A stretch of 64,000 nt of DNA from Chlamydiales bacterium (lineage in GTDB: Bacteria > Chlamydiota > Chlamydiia > Chlamydiales > JAAKFR01), in the NCBI GenBank assembly GCA_024233495.1, contig JACKPM010000003.1, positions 238,971 through 302,970 on the forward strand, in the 5' to 3' direction. The notes under the pieces are model-generated. The model saw only the letters and a program-made list of their open reading frames with translations, was not told the origin of the DNA and made no database searches. Shown piece by piece: positions 45,394-52,857 of the stretch; the first letter of the stretch is position 1, and each line of letters starts with the position of its first letter. Both the position numbers and the translations under genes were made by a program.

Positions 45394-46958
45394 TGAAGGT
45401 CGTACTTGCTCAGATCAATCCGATTGTTGGCGACTTCGACGGAAATTGTGCCAAGATCGCGGAAGCGATTGGGACAGGCGATCTTGTCATCTTTCCAGAA
45501 CTGGCCCTTTGTGGCTATCCCCCAGATGACCTTCTCTTCCATCGTGACTTCCAAAAGGAGATGGACAAGAGGCTTGATCAACTCATCGAGTTGAGTGCCA
45601 ATACTGCGTTCATTGTGGGGCTTGCGCGCGTCTATGATGGAAAACTCTACAACAGTGCTGCGCTCATCGAAAATCAAAAGCTGCTCGGTTTTCAAGACAA
45701 ACGCCTTCTTCCCAACTATGACGTTTTTTATGAGCAACGCTATTTCACTGCAGGAAAGCAGACGCTCATTTGGAAGATCGCAAAGAAAAAAGTGGCGGTC
45801 ACCATTTGTGAAGACATTTGGGAAGAGGAGCCGGTGATCAGCGACCTGGAAAAAGAGCGCTTTGATTTACTCGTGAATCTCTCTAGCTCTCCTTTCTATC
45901 CAGGGCGGCAAGAGCGCCGCTTGGAGCTGTGTACACAGATTTCGAAAAAGCTCGATGTGCCCCTTCTCTACTGTAACCAAGTGGGAGGGAACGACAGTTT
46001 GATTTTCGACGGCCACTCTCTTTGTGTGGGAGAGGGGATTCGGAAAGTTGCCGCCGGGTTCAAAGAGGAGCACTTTGTTGTCGATCTCAATAAGAAAGAG
46101 GAGGTCTCGTTTGCTTTTGATCTTGTGCACGATTTGCATGATGCACTTGTGCTAGGCATTCGTGATTACTTTCATAAGCAGGGGTTCGAAAAGGCGATTG
46201 TGGGCCTCTCAGGTGGCATTGATAGCGCTGTGACCGCCTGCCTCGCTAAAGAGGCGCTCGGCGATGTGCTCGCCCTCTCTCTCCCTTCCCGTTTCTCCTC
46301 TGAGGGGAGCGTGGTTGATGCGCAAAACTTGGCGCGTGTTTTAGGGCTCGAGTGGAAACTGCTCAACATAGATCCTCTTTTCAATACATTTTTAGAAGCG
46401 CTTGAGCCTTTCATGGAGGGAAAAGCACACGATGCCACTGAAGAAAATTTACAAGCACGCATTCGCGGCACTCTCCTCATGGCATTTGCGAACAAGCACG
46501 GCCACCTCTTACTCAGCCCTGGAAATAAGAGCGAGATGGCGATGGGTTACACCACACTCTATGGAGATCTGTGCGGTGGACTCGGTGTGCTTTCAGATGT
46601 GAGCAAGGCACAAGTATATGAGCTTGCTGCCTATATCAACCGTGACCTTGATATTATCCCCCGTACGATCTTGACAAAACCACCTTCGGCTGAACTAAGG
46701 CCCAATCAGAAAGACTCTGACACGCTTCCTGAATATGACATCGTGGATGCTGTGCTTGAGCGGTACGTTGAAGGGTTTCAAACTGTTGAAGAGATCGCAG
46801 TGGAAACCAAAATCCCTCTTTCTACTGTAAAAACTCTTGTTCAAAAAATTCATAATAATGAATTCAAGAGAAGACAAGCTCCTCCAGGACTAAGGGTTTC
46901 GAAAAAGGCTTTCACTGCTGGGTGGCGCTTCCCAATCGTCCATAAGTGGAATCGTTAG
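45393..46958 (+). CDS. nadE: Glutamine-dependent NAD+ synthetase
   Basis: 521 residues, a fusion of an N-terminal nitrilase-type glutaminase and a C-terminal synthetase. The glutaminase triad is Glu in VIFPELALCGYPP, Lys in FQDKRLLPNYDVF and Cys in VTICEDIWEE. The ATP-pyrophosphatase P-loop is GLSGGIDSAVTAC. Converts deamido-NAD to NAD with glutamine nitrogen. Start ATG 45393 overlaps the nqrF stop by one base. Pathogenic Chlamydia lacks this gene as far as I know, so its presence marks a wider metabolic capacity; coupling to nqrF, an NADH consumer, is tidy. Confidence 0.96.
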   Translation: MKVVLAQINPIVGDFDGNCAKIAEAIGTGDLVIFPELALCGYPPDDLLFHRDFQKEMDKRLDQLIELSANTAFIVGLARVYDGKLYNSAALIENQKLLGFQDKRLLPNYDVFYEQRYFTAGKQTLIWKIAKKKVAVTICEDIWEEEPVISDLEKERFDLLVNLSSSPFYPGRQERRLELCTQISKKLDVPLLYCNQVGGNDSLIFDGHSLCVGEGIRKVAAGFKEEHFVVDLNKKEEVSFAFDLVHDLHDALVLGIRDYFHKQGFEKAIVGLSGGIDSAVTACLAKEALGDVLALSLPSRFSSEGSVVDAQNLARVLGLEWKLLNIDPLFNTFLEALEPFMEGKAHDATEENLQARIRGTLLMAFANKHGHLLLSPGNKSEMAMGYTTLYGDLCGGLGVLSDVSKAQVYELAAYINRDLDIIPRTILTKPPSAELRPNQKDSDTLPEYDIVDAVLERYVEGFQTVEEIAVETKIPLSTVKTLVQKIHNNEFKRRQAPPGLRVSKKAFTAGWRFPIVHKWNR

Positions 46959-46960
46959 TC

Positions 46961-47068
46961 TTGCTAAAACACAGCAATAAGTGGTGGATTCTCTTTGTCG
47001 CAACAGCAGGCTTGATCTTTGCATCGCTCTTTATTCATAAGGCAAGAACTGCCGGATCTCGGCAATAG
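46961..47068 (+). pseudogene. Possible 5' remnant of a membrane transporter gene
   Basis: Thirty-five codons from TTG 46961 (LLKHSNKWWILFVATAGLIF) contain one membrane segment resembling the first helix of MFS proteins (KWWIL start). It ends at TAG 47066 inside the 3' end of the convergent glpD. Too short for a firm claim. Confidence 0.25.
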
Positions 47069-48617
47069 CAGCCACTTTTTGCTCCTGCATCTCTTCATCA
47101 GACCACCACAGCTCTTCTTGGCAAATCTTGGCTACCTCATCGACTTTATCGAGAGCTGCCTGTGCATCCAAGAAACCAGCGCGTGTACGGCGGAGCAAAA
47201 CGTCTGAAATCGTCCGGGCATACTCATGACGTACAGCGAAACGCTCTTCACCAATCTCTACCACTTCAAAAGCGCTCATACCATACGCCTGAATCAACCG
47301 CTCACACCGCGGCAAATCGTATCCCGTCTTTTCATGGAGCAAATATGGAGCTTTCTCAGTATACCCCTCTGCTCCCAACAACGGCAGCGCAGCTGTTTGA
47401 CTTCCAGGACCAAAGGCTGCATCGACTGCATCTTCTGCCATCTTTCGATAGGTGGTCCACTTCCCACCCATGACAGAAATTAAGCCTGAGTCAGAGACTT
47501 GCACTACGTGCTCACGGCAAAGCTTTGATGTATCCTCTACGCGCGGGTCGAGTACAAGAGGGCGCAATCCAGTCCACACAGCTTTTACCTCGGTCACTTC
47601 TTCATCGAGATACTCATTGATGTGATCCAAAATGTACTGCACATCGTCATCGTGTGGCAATGGATTGTCTGTCAACTCAGTGCAATGATCCGTTGTGCCC
47701 GCTACAGTCATTCCTTGCCACGGAAGCAAAAAGAGGAGGCGCTCATCTTTTGTCTTCGGAATCAAAATCCCAGCATCTGTTGGCATATATTTCGCATCCA
47801 ATACGATGTGCGTGCCGCTTGAGGGGCGAATCATCGTGCGTTGAGCGCCATCCATCTTTCGAATTGTATCAGAGAAGGGACCTGTGGCATTCACTACAAC
47901 TTCGCTTGAAACTTTGTACCGTTTTCCTGTGAGACGATCTTCTAGCCATACACCGCACACTTTGCCATCAACTTTTACTAAGTCGACTGCTTCTACATAG
48001 TTGAGTGCAACTGCTCCTCGCTGAACTGCGCTCAATATAATCGTAATGTTGAGTCGGGTGTCATTAAACTGCCCATCATAGTAGACCACACCTCCCTTCA
48101 ATCCCTTCTGTCTTATAGAAGGAATGCGCTCTTTTACCTGCTTTGGGGAGAGAAAACGGCTCTTCTCAATGCTAGCCTCTTTTGCAACATAGTCATAGAA
48201 CTTGAGTCCTGCCCAGTAGTAAGGCACCTCGCGCCACTTGTAGATCGGTGTCACAATTGCCAACGGACGCACAGCAAATGGTGCAATATCAAAAAGCGTG
48301 CCCCGCTCTTTAAGAGCTTCTTTTACAAGGGCATACTGCTTTTTATCAAGGTTTTTGACTGCTTTTTCAAGGTAACGTACACCGCCATGCACAAGCTTTG
48401 TACTTTTCGAAGATGTTTGTGAGGAAAAGTCGCCCCGATCGACCAACAAAACAGAGCGGCCACGGGAGGCAGCATCAAGTGCGATGCCGGCTCCAGTTGC
48501 CCCACCTCCAATAATGACCATGTCAAAAGATTGAAGGTGAGAAAGTTGGTCTTCTCTAGCGGGCGGATGCCACGCAACCAATAATAAAGCTAACCAGGCT
48601 AAAACCTTCATCATCAA
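47031..48617 (-). CDS. glpD: FAD-dependent glycerol-3-phosphate dehydrogenase, mitochondrial (GPD2-like) type
   Basis: 528 residues. N-terminal hydrophobic segment MMMKVLAWLALLLVAWH is followed by PPAREDQLSHL, which matches the P-(S/T)-REAQL start of the mature mitochondrial enzyme. The FAD Rossmann motif is VIIGGGATGAGIALDAASRG. Other blocks close to the mitochondrial enzyme are DFSSQTSSKSTKLVHGGVRY and KGGVVYYDGQFNDTRLNI. The GSTDH-type end is ISVMGGKWTTYRKMAEDA. It oxidises sn-glycerol 3-phosphate to dihydroxyacetone phosphate and gives electrons to quinone at the inner membrane. There are no EF-hands, unlike the animal form. It may supply or drain the glycerol-3-phosphate used by the TagB/TagF-like genes at 29-31 kb. 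Confidence 0.93.
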   Translation of the reverse strand: MMMKVLAWLALLLVAWHPPAREDQLSHLQSFDMVIIGGGATGAGIALDAASRGRSVLLVDRGDFSSQTSSKSTKLVHGGVRYLEKAVKNLDKKQYALVKEALKERGTLFDIAPFAVRPLAIVTPIYKWREVPYYWAGLKFYDYVAKEASIEKSRFLSPKQVKERIPSIRQKGLKGGVVYYDGQFNDTRLNITIILSAVQRGAVALNYVEAVDLVKVDGKVCGVWLEDRLTGKRYKVSSEVVVNATGPFSDTIRKMDGAQRTMIRPSSGTHIVLDAKYMPTDAGILIPKTKDERLLFLLPWQGMTVAGTTDHCTELTDNPLPHDDDVQYILDHINEYLDEEVTEVKAVWTGLRPLVLDPRVEDTSKLCREHVVQVSDSGLISVMGGKWTTYRKMAEDAVDAAFGPGSQTAALPLLGAEGYTEKAPYLLHEKTGYDLPRCERLIQAYGMSAFEVVEIGEERFAVRHEYARTISDVLLRRTRAGFLDAQAALDKVDEVAKICQEELWWSDEEMQEQKVAAIAEIRQFLPYE

Positions 48618-48645
48618 TTAACAGTACAGAAAACCTCGCTTGCGG

Positions 48646-49527
48646 TCAATCTTTCGTTGGACGAGCTACAAAATCAAGTCGGTTTAGATAAAAATAGCAA
48701 AAACCATCCTCATCTATTTCCCAAGGACACTCCTCAAAGTATTGATCGGTCACAGCTGTAAAAAATGCATGTCGAATGTCATTGGGGATATTCCAGTTTG
48801 CAGCTGAAGTTCCTTCAAACCAGTCAACAAGCTCTTCCTTACTGCTAAATGGAAATCTAGATTTTACAAGTTCTAGGTGTTCAATCTCAAATCCCGAAGC
48901 CTCAAGAAAGGCTTTGAGTCCCTCAGCAGTTCTTACTGAAATGGTTCCCGCAGATGGTTTTGGGAAGTTTAGTCCGTATTTTGCCATCTCAGAAGAGACG
49001 ACTTTGAATAGGGTAGGATTTCCTCCTGCAGGTACGGCCCCTAAAAAGACGCCCTCATTACTAATGATCTCTCTCAAATGCGAGAAGATTGTCATTGGAT
49101 TCGGAGTAAGATGAAAGACACAAAAAGAGGTAACTAGATCAAATTTCTTGCCCAATTCGAAAGAGGAAAAATCTACATCTGAAGATTGGAGGAAAGAGAG
49201 GTTTTTGTGAGGAAACATTTTGCTTGCGAAGAGAGTCATTTCTTTAGAGAGGTCAATGCCTGTCACACTTCCTTCTGACACCATATAAGACATAAGAGAA
49301 GATATCTTTCCATCACCTGAGCCAAAGTCAAGAATCTGCTCATTCCCTTGTATTTTATAGTGGGAGAGTGCCTCCCAGGCCCATTGTGTTTGTAGTTCAG
49401 AGTTATGGAAGTATAGCTGGACCAAATCGCGTTGATTCCAGCCCTTATCTTTGTCGGTAAGAGACCAGTTCGAAGCGGAAAGCTGAAGAGAGAGAACTGT
49501 GAGTAGCGACGAAAGTAATATTTTCAT
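48646..49527 (-). CDS. Class I SAM-dependent methyltransferase with a signal peptide
   Basis: 293 residues. MKILLSSLLTVLSLQLSASN is a signal peptide with a cut site near LSA-SN, unusual for a methyltransferase. The SAM fold is clear: motif I ILDFGSGDGKIS near residue 65, GSVTGIDLSKEM (motif II acid), then FDLVTSFCVFHLTPNP (motif IV). Later EASGFEIEHLEL is the usual C-terminal strand. Resembles trans-aconitate or UbiE/BioC-type enzymes; substrate unknown. If exported, it could act on periplasmic lipid or be secreted into the host. Followed at once by glpD and preceded by hemG; all are on the minus strand. Confidence 0.85.
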   Translation of the reverse strand: MKILLSSLLTVLSLQLSASNWSLTDKDKGWNQRDLVQLYFHNSELQTQWAWEALSHYKIQGNEQILDFGSGDGKISSLMSYMVSEGSVTGIDLSKEMTLFASKMFPHKNLSFLQSSDVDFSSFELGKKFDLVTSFCVFHLTPNPMTIFSHLREIISNEGVFLGAVPAGGNPTLFKVVSSEMAKYGLNFPKPSAGTISVRTAEGLKAFLEASGFEIEHLELVKSRFPFSSKEELVDWFEGTSAANWNIPNDIRHAFFTAVTDQYFEECPWEIDEDGFCYFYLNRLDFVARPTKD

Positions 49528-49569
49528 AATGAGCTCCTTTTGACGAAGAGTCTACTTAGGATGGAAAAT

Positions 49570-50652
49570 TTATGAAAGAAGTTTAAAGGATAGATTTTTG
49601 GCAGTAGTGATGCAGTCATTGATGGCAACGCCATCTGTTCCGCTTCCAATCAAGTAGACATTTGGGGGAAGTTTGGCGCGCACTGCTGCTAGTTCCTTAT
49701 GATGGTTGAGGCGGTACTGCGGAATCGCATTTTCAGCTGTGTGCATAATAAGTGAGTCGGGTGTGGGCAACCCGAGATACTCTTTTGCAGCCTCGAGTGC
49801 CACTCTCTCATTCGGCTCAAGCATCATGATGCAGATGCGCGTTTTGCCCCGCTGTTGCGGAAACACCTCAGAATCCCATGTCATGCCCAAAAAAGGCTTT
49901 TTCTCTTTTGATGGTACGAGAAAGCCAAAGCCTGGTTTGGGCAGCTCTGCTTTGTGCCACCCCATGCTCACTGTTGTAAGAGAAAGGCGGGGTGTGGTCA
50001 TGCCGTAGGGTGTGGTGATGATCGTGACATCTGCATCAAACTCTCCACGAAATTCGGTGTTGTACTGAATATTCTTCCCTTGAGCAAGTTTTTTAGGGAG
50101 TTCTTCCATCCCTTGCTTGAACGAGTGAAGGGTGGGCTTTCCTTTTGGGAAGTGGAGGAGCGTTCCTTTCTCTTGATCCCGTTTCCATACGGTGGGGAAG
50201 CAACTGCGCATGGAGAGCTCTTTCGGGTCACCTCCGAAGATCCCTTTCACAGCAGGATCAACAATGTTTTCTACAAAGCTTTTGGAGAAGTGTCGCGCAA
50301 AGAAATCGGCGATGCTCTCATCTTCATCAGGGCACGGCTTGGTGAAGAGGTCGTTGAGCAGGCCGTGACGGAGCAACAGAAGGGGGGAAAATGGTTTGAG
50401 CTTGTTATTTTGTAGGAGGTAGCGTTTTTTAAGAGGGGATTGAATCAAGTCGAGTCCCTCTGAGAGCTCTAGTGTGTTGGGCATAGGGCGAAAACCGCGT
50501 GGACCAAGCTCAAAGAGAAAGCCATCTTGGTGCACCGTTTTGATCCACCCACCTGGTCGGTCGCTCTTCTCCACAATTGTGACTTCGTGCTCTCTTAAAT
50601 AGTGGGCAGCAGCAAGGCCGCTGATTCCAGCGCCAACGATCAGAATCTTCAT
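49570..50652 (-). CDS. hemG: Protoporphyrinogen oxidase (HemG/HemY type)
   Basis: 360 residues, short for HemY (~450). N-terminal FAD motif KILIVGAGISGLAAAHYL, then VEKSDRPGGWIKTV and FELGPRGFRP, which are the substrate/FAD blocks of the family. The C-terminal FAD strand is VYLIGSGTDGVAINDCI. Oxidises protoporphyrinogen IX to protoporphyrin IX in heme synthesis. Named hemG in chlamydial genomes even though it is the HemY type. Its ATG overlaps the hemN stop by four bases. Confidence 0.93.
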   Translation of the reverse strand: MKILIVGAGISGLAAAHYLREHEVTIVEKSDRPGGWIKTVHQDGFLFELGPRGFRPMPNTLELSEGLDLIQSPLKKRYLLQNNKLKPFSPLLLLRHGLLNDLFTKPCPDEDESIADFFARHFSKSFVENIVDPAVKGIFGGDPKELSMRSCFPTVWKRDQEKGTLLHFPKGKPTLHSFKQGMEELPKKLAQGKNIQYNTEFRGEFDADVTIITTPYGMTTPRLSLTTVSMGWHKAELPKPGFGFLVPSKEKKPFLGMTWDSEVFPQQRGKTRICIMMLEPNERVALEAAKEYLGLPTPDSLIMHTAENAIPQYRLNHHKELAAVRAKLPPNVYLIGSGTDGVAINDCITTAKNLSFKLLS

Positions 50653-51965
50653 ATCGACTGCGAAAACTTGGGTTCGGGGGTTTCTCTGATGTAGGCATCA
50701 AAGCGCATCGCAATGATGCGAATCAAAAGCTCTCCCATCGGCGTAACATCGATGCGCTCTTCACTCTCTTCAATCAGTCCCTCTAAATCATCCAGAGGGA
50801 AGTCGAAGGGGCGATTAAACTTCTGTTCAAACTCTCGCTTGCTGAGAGTGAAGTCGCACATTATGGTATGGATGAGCCATTTGCGCATGATGTCGTCTTG
50901 TGAGAGCACTTTGCCGCGGTGCACTGGGAGCTTTCCTTCATCGATCGCTTTATAGTAGTCGGGGAGCGTTTTGAGGTTTTGGGCGTAGCAATTTTGCACA
51001 AAGCCGATTGCGGTTACGCCAAAGCCGAGTTGGTCGTGCGCGAGTTTTGCTGAGTAGCCTTGAAAGTTGCGGCACAGCCTCTTCTCACGATAGCAAGCGG
51101 CAATCTCATCCTCTTCAAGGGCGAAGTGATCCATTCCAATCGCAACGTAACCGCCGTTGACAAATGCTGCTCTTGCTTCTTGGTAGATTTGAAACTTCTC
51201 TTCAGTTGAGGGTAGCGTCTCCTCTTTGATTGCCTTTTGGTGTTTTTTGAGCCAAGGCACTTTTGCATAGGAGAAAAGGGAGATGCGGTCGGGGCGCATC
51301 TCCAAAATGTGCTCTACTGTTTGTCGAAATGTCTCAGCTGTCTGAAAGGGGAGGCCATAGATGAGGTCGATATTGACGCCCTCAAATCCGAGCTCCCGCG
51401 CCCACGCGTAGGTTTTTTGCGTCATCTCCAAACTCTGATTCCGTTTGACTGCTTTTTGCACCTCCCAGTTGGTGTCTTGCACACCAAAGCTCACGCGGTT
51501 GAAGCCGAGCTCTTTGAGGAAGCGGAGTTTGCGGCCACGATCCTCCACCACAGTGCGGGGATCGATTTCGATGGCAACCTCTCCCGAAATGTCAAAAGTA
51601 GAGGCGATTTTGTCGTAGAGCTTTTGAAAAAGAGGCATCGAAAGTTTGGTGGGCGTCCCTCCTCCAAAGTGAATCTGCTCGACTCGCCGATCTTGGAGGT
51701 GGGCAGCCGCCAGGTCGATCTCCCGTATCAAGTAGTCTACATAGCGCTCCTCATTTTCAGGGCGTCTGTTGAGCACAACAGAGCAGCCGCAATAGAGGCA
51801 CATCGTCTTGCAAAAGGGGATGTGAAAGTAGAGCGAAAGGGGAGCCTCAGCGTTGCTTAAGTGCTCGAGGTAGGTCGCTTCATCTAGGTCGCCCCACTCA
51901 GGAGCTGTGGGATAGCTCGTGTAGCGCGGGGCGGGCTTGCACAATTTCGATAAGGGTACGGACAT
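50649..51965 (-). CDS. hemN: Oxygen-independent coproporphyrinogen III oxidase
   Basis: 438 residues. Radical-SAM cluster motif CX3CX2C in FCKTMCLYCGCSV, followed by the HemN-specific IHFGGGTPTKLS and INIDLIYGLPFQT-type blocks (seen as NIDLIYGLPFQTAE). The N-terminal PRYTSYPTAPEW is diagnostic for true HemN rather than HemW. Converts coproporphyrinogen III to protoporphyrinogen IX without oxygen. The first 68 bases overlap the end of hemE in another frame, and the stop overlaps hemG. Confidence 0.97.
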   Translation of the reverse strand: MSVPLSKLCKPAPRYTSYPTAPEWGDLDEATYLEHLSNAEAPLSLYFHIPFCKTMCLYCGCSVVLNRRPENEERYVDYLIREIDLAAAHLQDRRVEQIHFGGGTPTKLSMPLFQKLYDKIASTFDISGEVAIEIDPRTVVEDRGRKLRFLKELGFNRVSFGVQDTNWEVQKAVKRNQSLEMTQKTYAWARELGFEGVNIDLIYGLPFQTAETFRQTVEHILEMRPDRISLFSYAKVPWLKKHQKAIKEETLPSTEEKFQIYQEARAAFVNGGYVAIGMDHFALEEDEIAACYREKRLCRNFQGYSAKLAHDQLGFGVTAIGFVQNCYAQNLKTLPDYYKAIDEGKLPVHRGKVLSQDDIMRKWLIHTIMCDFTLSKREFEQKFNRPFDFPLDDLEGLIEESEERIDVTPMGELLIRIIAMRFDAYIRETPEPKFSQSI

Positions 51966-52857
51966 TTTCTACCGGGATATCGGGCAACATGCCGTGCCCT
52001 AGGTTGAAGATATAGCCAGGATCGCCAGCCATCTGATCCAAAAGTGTTTCAGCGTGGTAGCGAATCGTCTCTTTTGAGCCATAGAGAATCATCGGATCGA
52101 GATTGCCTTGCAATGCAATCGTGTGGGGAATCTGTTTTCTTAGCTGGGCGAGATCTTGACTCCAATCAACGCTGATGCAAGCAGGCGCACACTCCACAAG
52201 AGGCAACGGATTGCCTTTGCAAAAGAGGATAACGGGAACGCGCATCTCTTGCACAATCCGCTTTAAAGGGCGCACAACGTATTTGTGGAAGTAGTAAGGA
52301 GGAAGGGTGGACGCCCACGTGTCGAACACCTGAATCACATCAACACCCGCATTTTCTTGCACCTTCAAATAGGCAATCGTCTCTTCTAGCACTGTATTGA
52401 AAAGTGCCTCAAACTGCGCCTCATCGCAGATCATCATCTTTTTCTCCTCTTCGAGGAGATACTTCATCACGGTGATGGGGCCACCGGCAAATCCAATGAG
52501 CGGCACTTTTAGCTCCCGCTTCAACTGCGTGATCGCCTTCTCAATGTGTGCATAGGCGTTTTCTTTTGGCGCAAACCCTTGGAAGTTCACTTTTGGCCCT
52601 GGCTGAAAATCGTATTCCACACCAAGTCCATCAAGTACGGTTAAAATATCAGAGAAGAGAATAGCTGCGTCAACACCCAAAATATCGACGGGCTGCAGCG
52701 TCACCTCTGTGATCACATCGGAATTGTGAAACATCTCCAAAAGAGAGTGATCTTTTCGGACCTTTTGGTATTGAGGTAGGTAGCGACCTGCTTGTCGCAT
52801 GAGCCAAACAGGGGGGCGCTCTTGATTGTTACAGGACAGTGACTCGATCAGTAGCAT
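51898..52857 (-). CDS. hemE: Uroporphyrinogen decarboxylase
   Basis: ATG 52857 gives MLLIESLSCNNQERPPVWLM, the normal UroD start; an upstream ATG at 52881 would add eight residues. Signatures: RPPVWLMRQAGRYLPQYQ with the substrate-binding Arg and Asp-side residues, and IGFAGGPITVMKYLL. Removes four carboxyl groups from uroporphyrinogen III. The start lies 29 bases inside the end of the OTU gene, and the end overlaps hemN by 68 bases, so the hem genes are tightly coupled. Confidence 0.96.
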   Translation of the reverse strand: MLLIESLSCNNQERPPVWLMRQAGRYLPQYQKVRKDHSLLEMFHNSDVITEVTLQPVDILGVDAAILFSDILTVLDGLGVEYDFQPGPKVNFQGFAPKENAYAHIEKAITQLKRELKVPLIGFAGGPITVMKYLLEEEKKMMICDEAQFEALFNTVLEETIAYLKVQENAGVDVIQVFDTWASTLPPYYFHKYVVRPLKRIVQEMRVPVILFCKGNPLPLVECAPACISVDWSQDLAQLRKQIPHTIALQGNLDPMILYGSKETIRYHAETLLDQMAGDPGYIFNLGHGMLPDIPVENVRTLIEIVQARPALHELSHSS

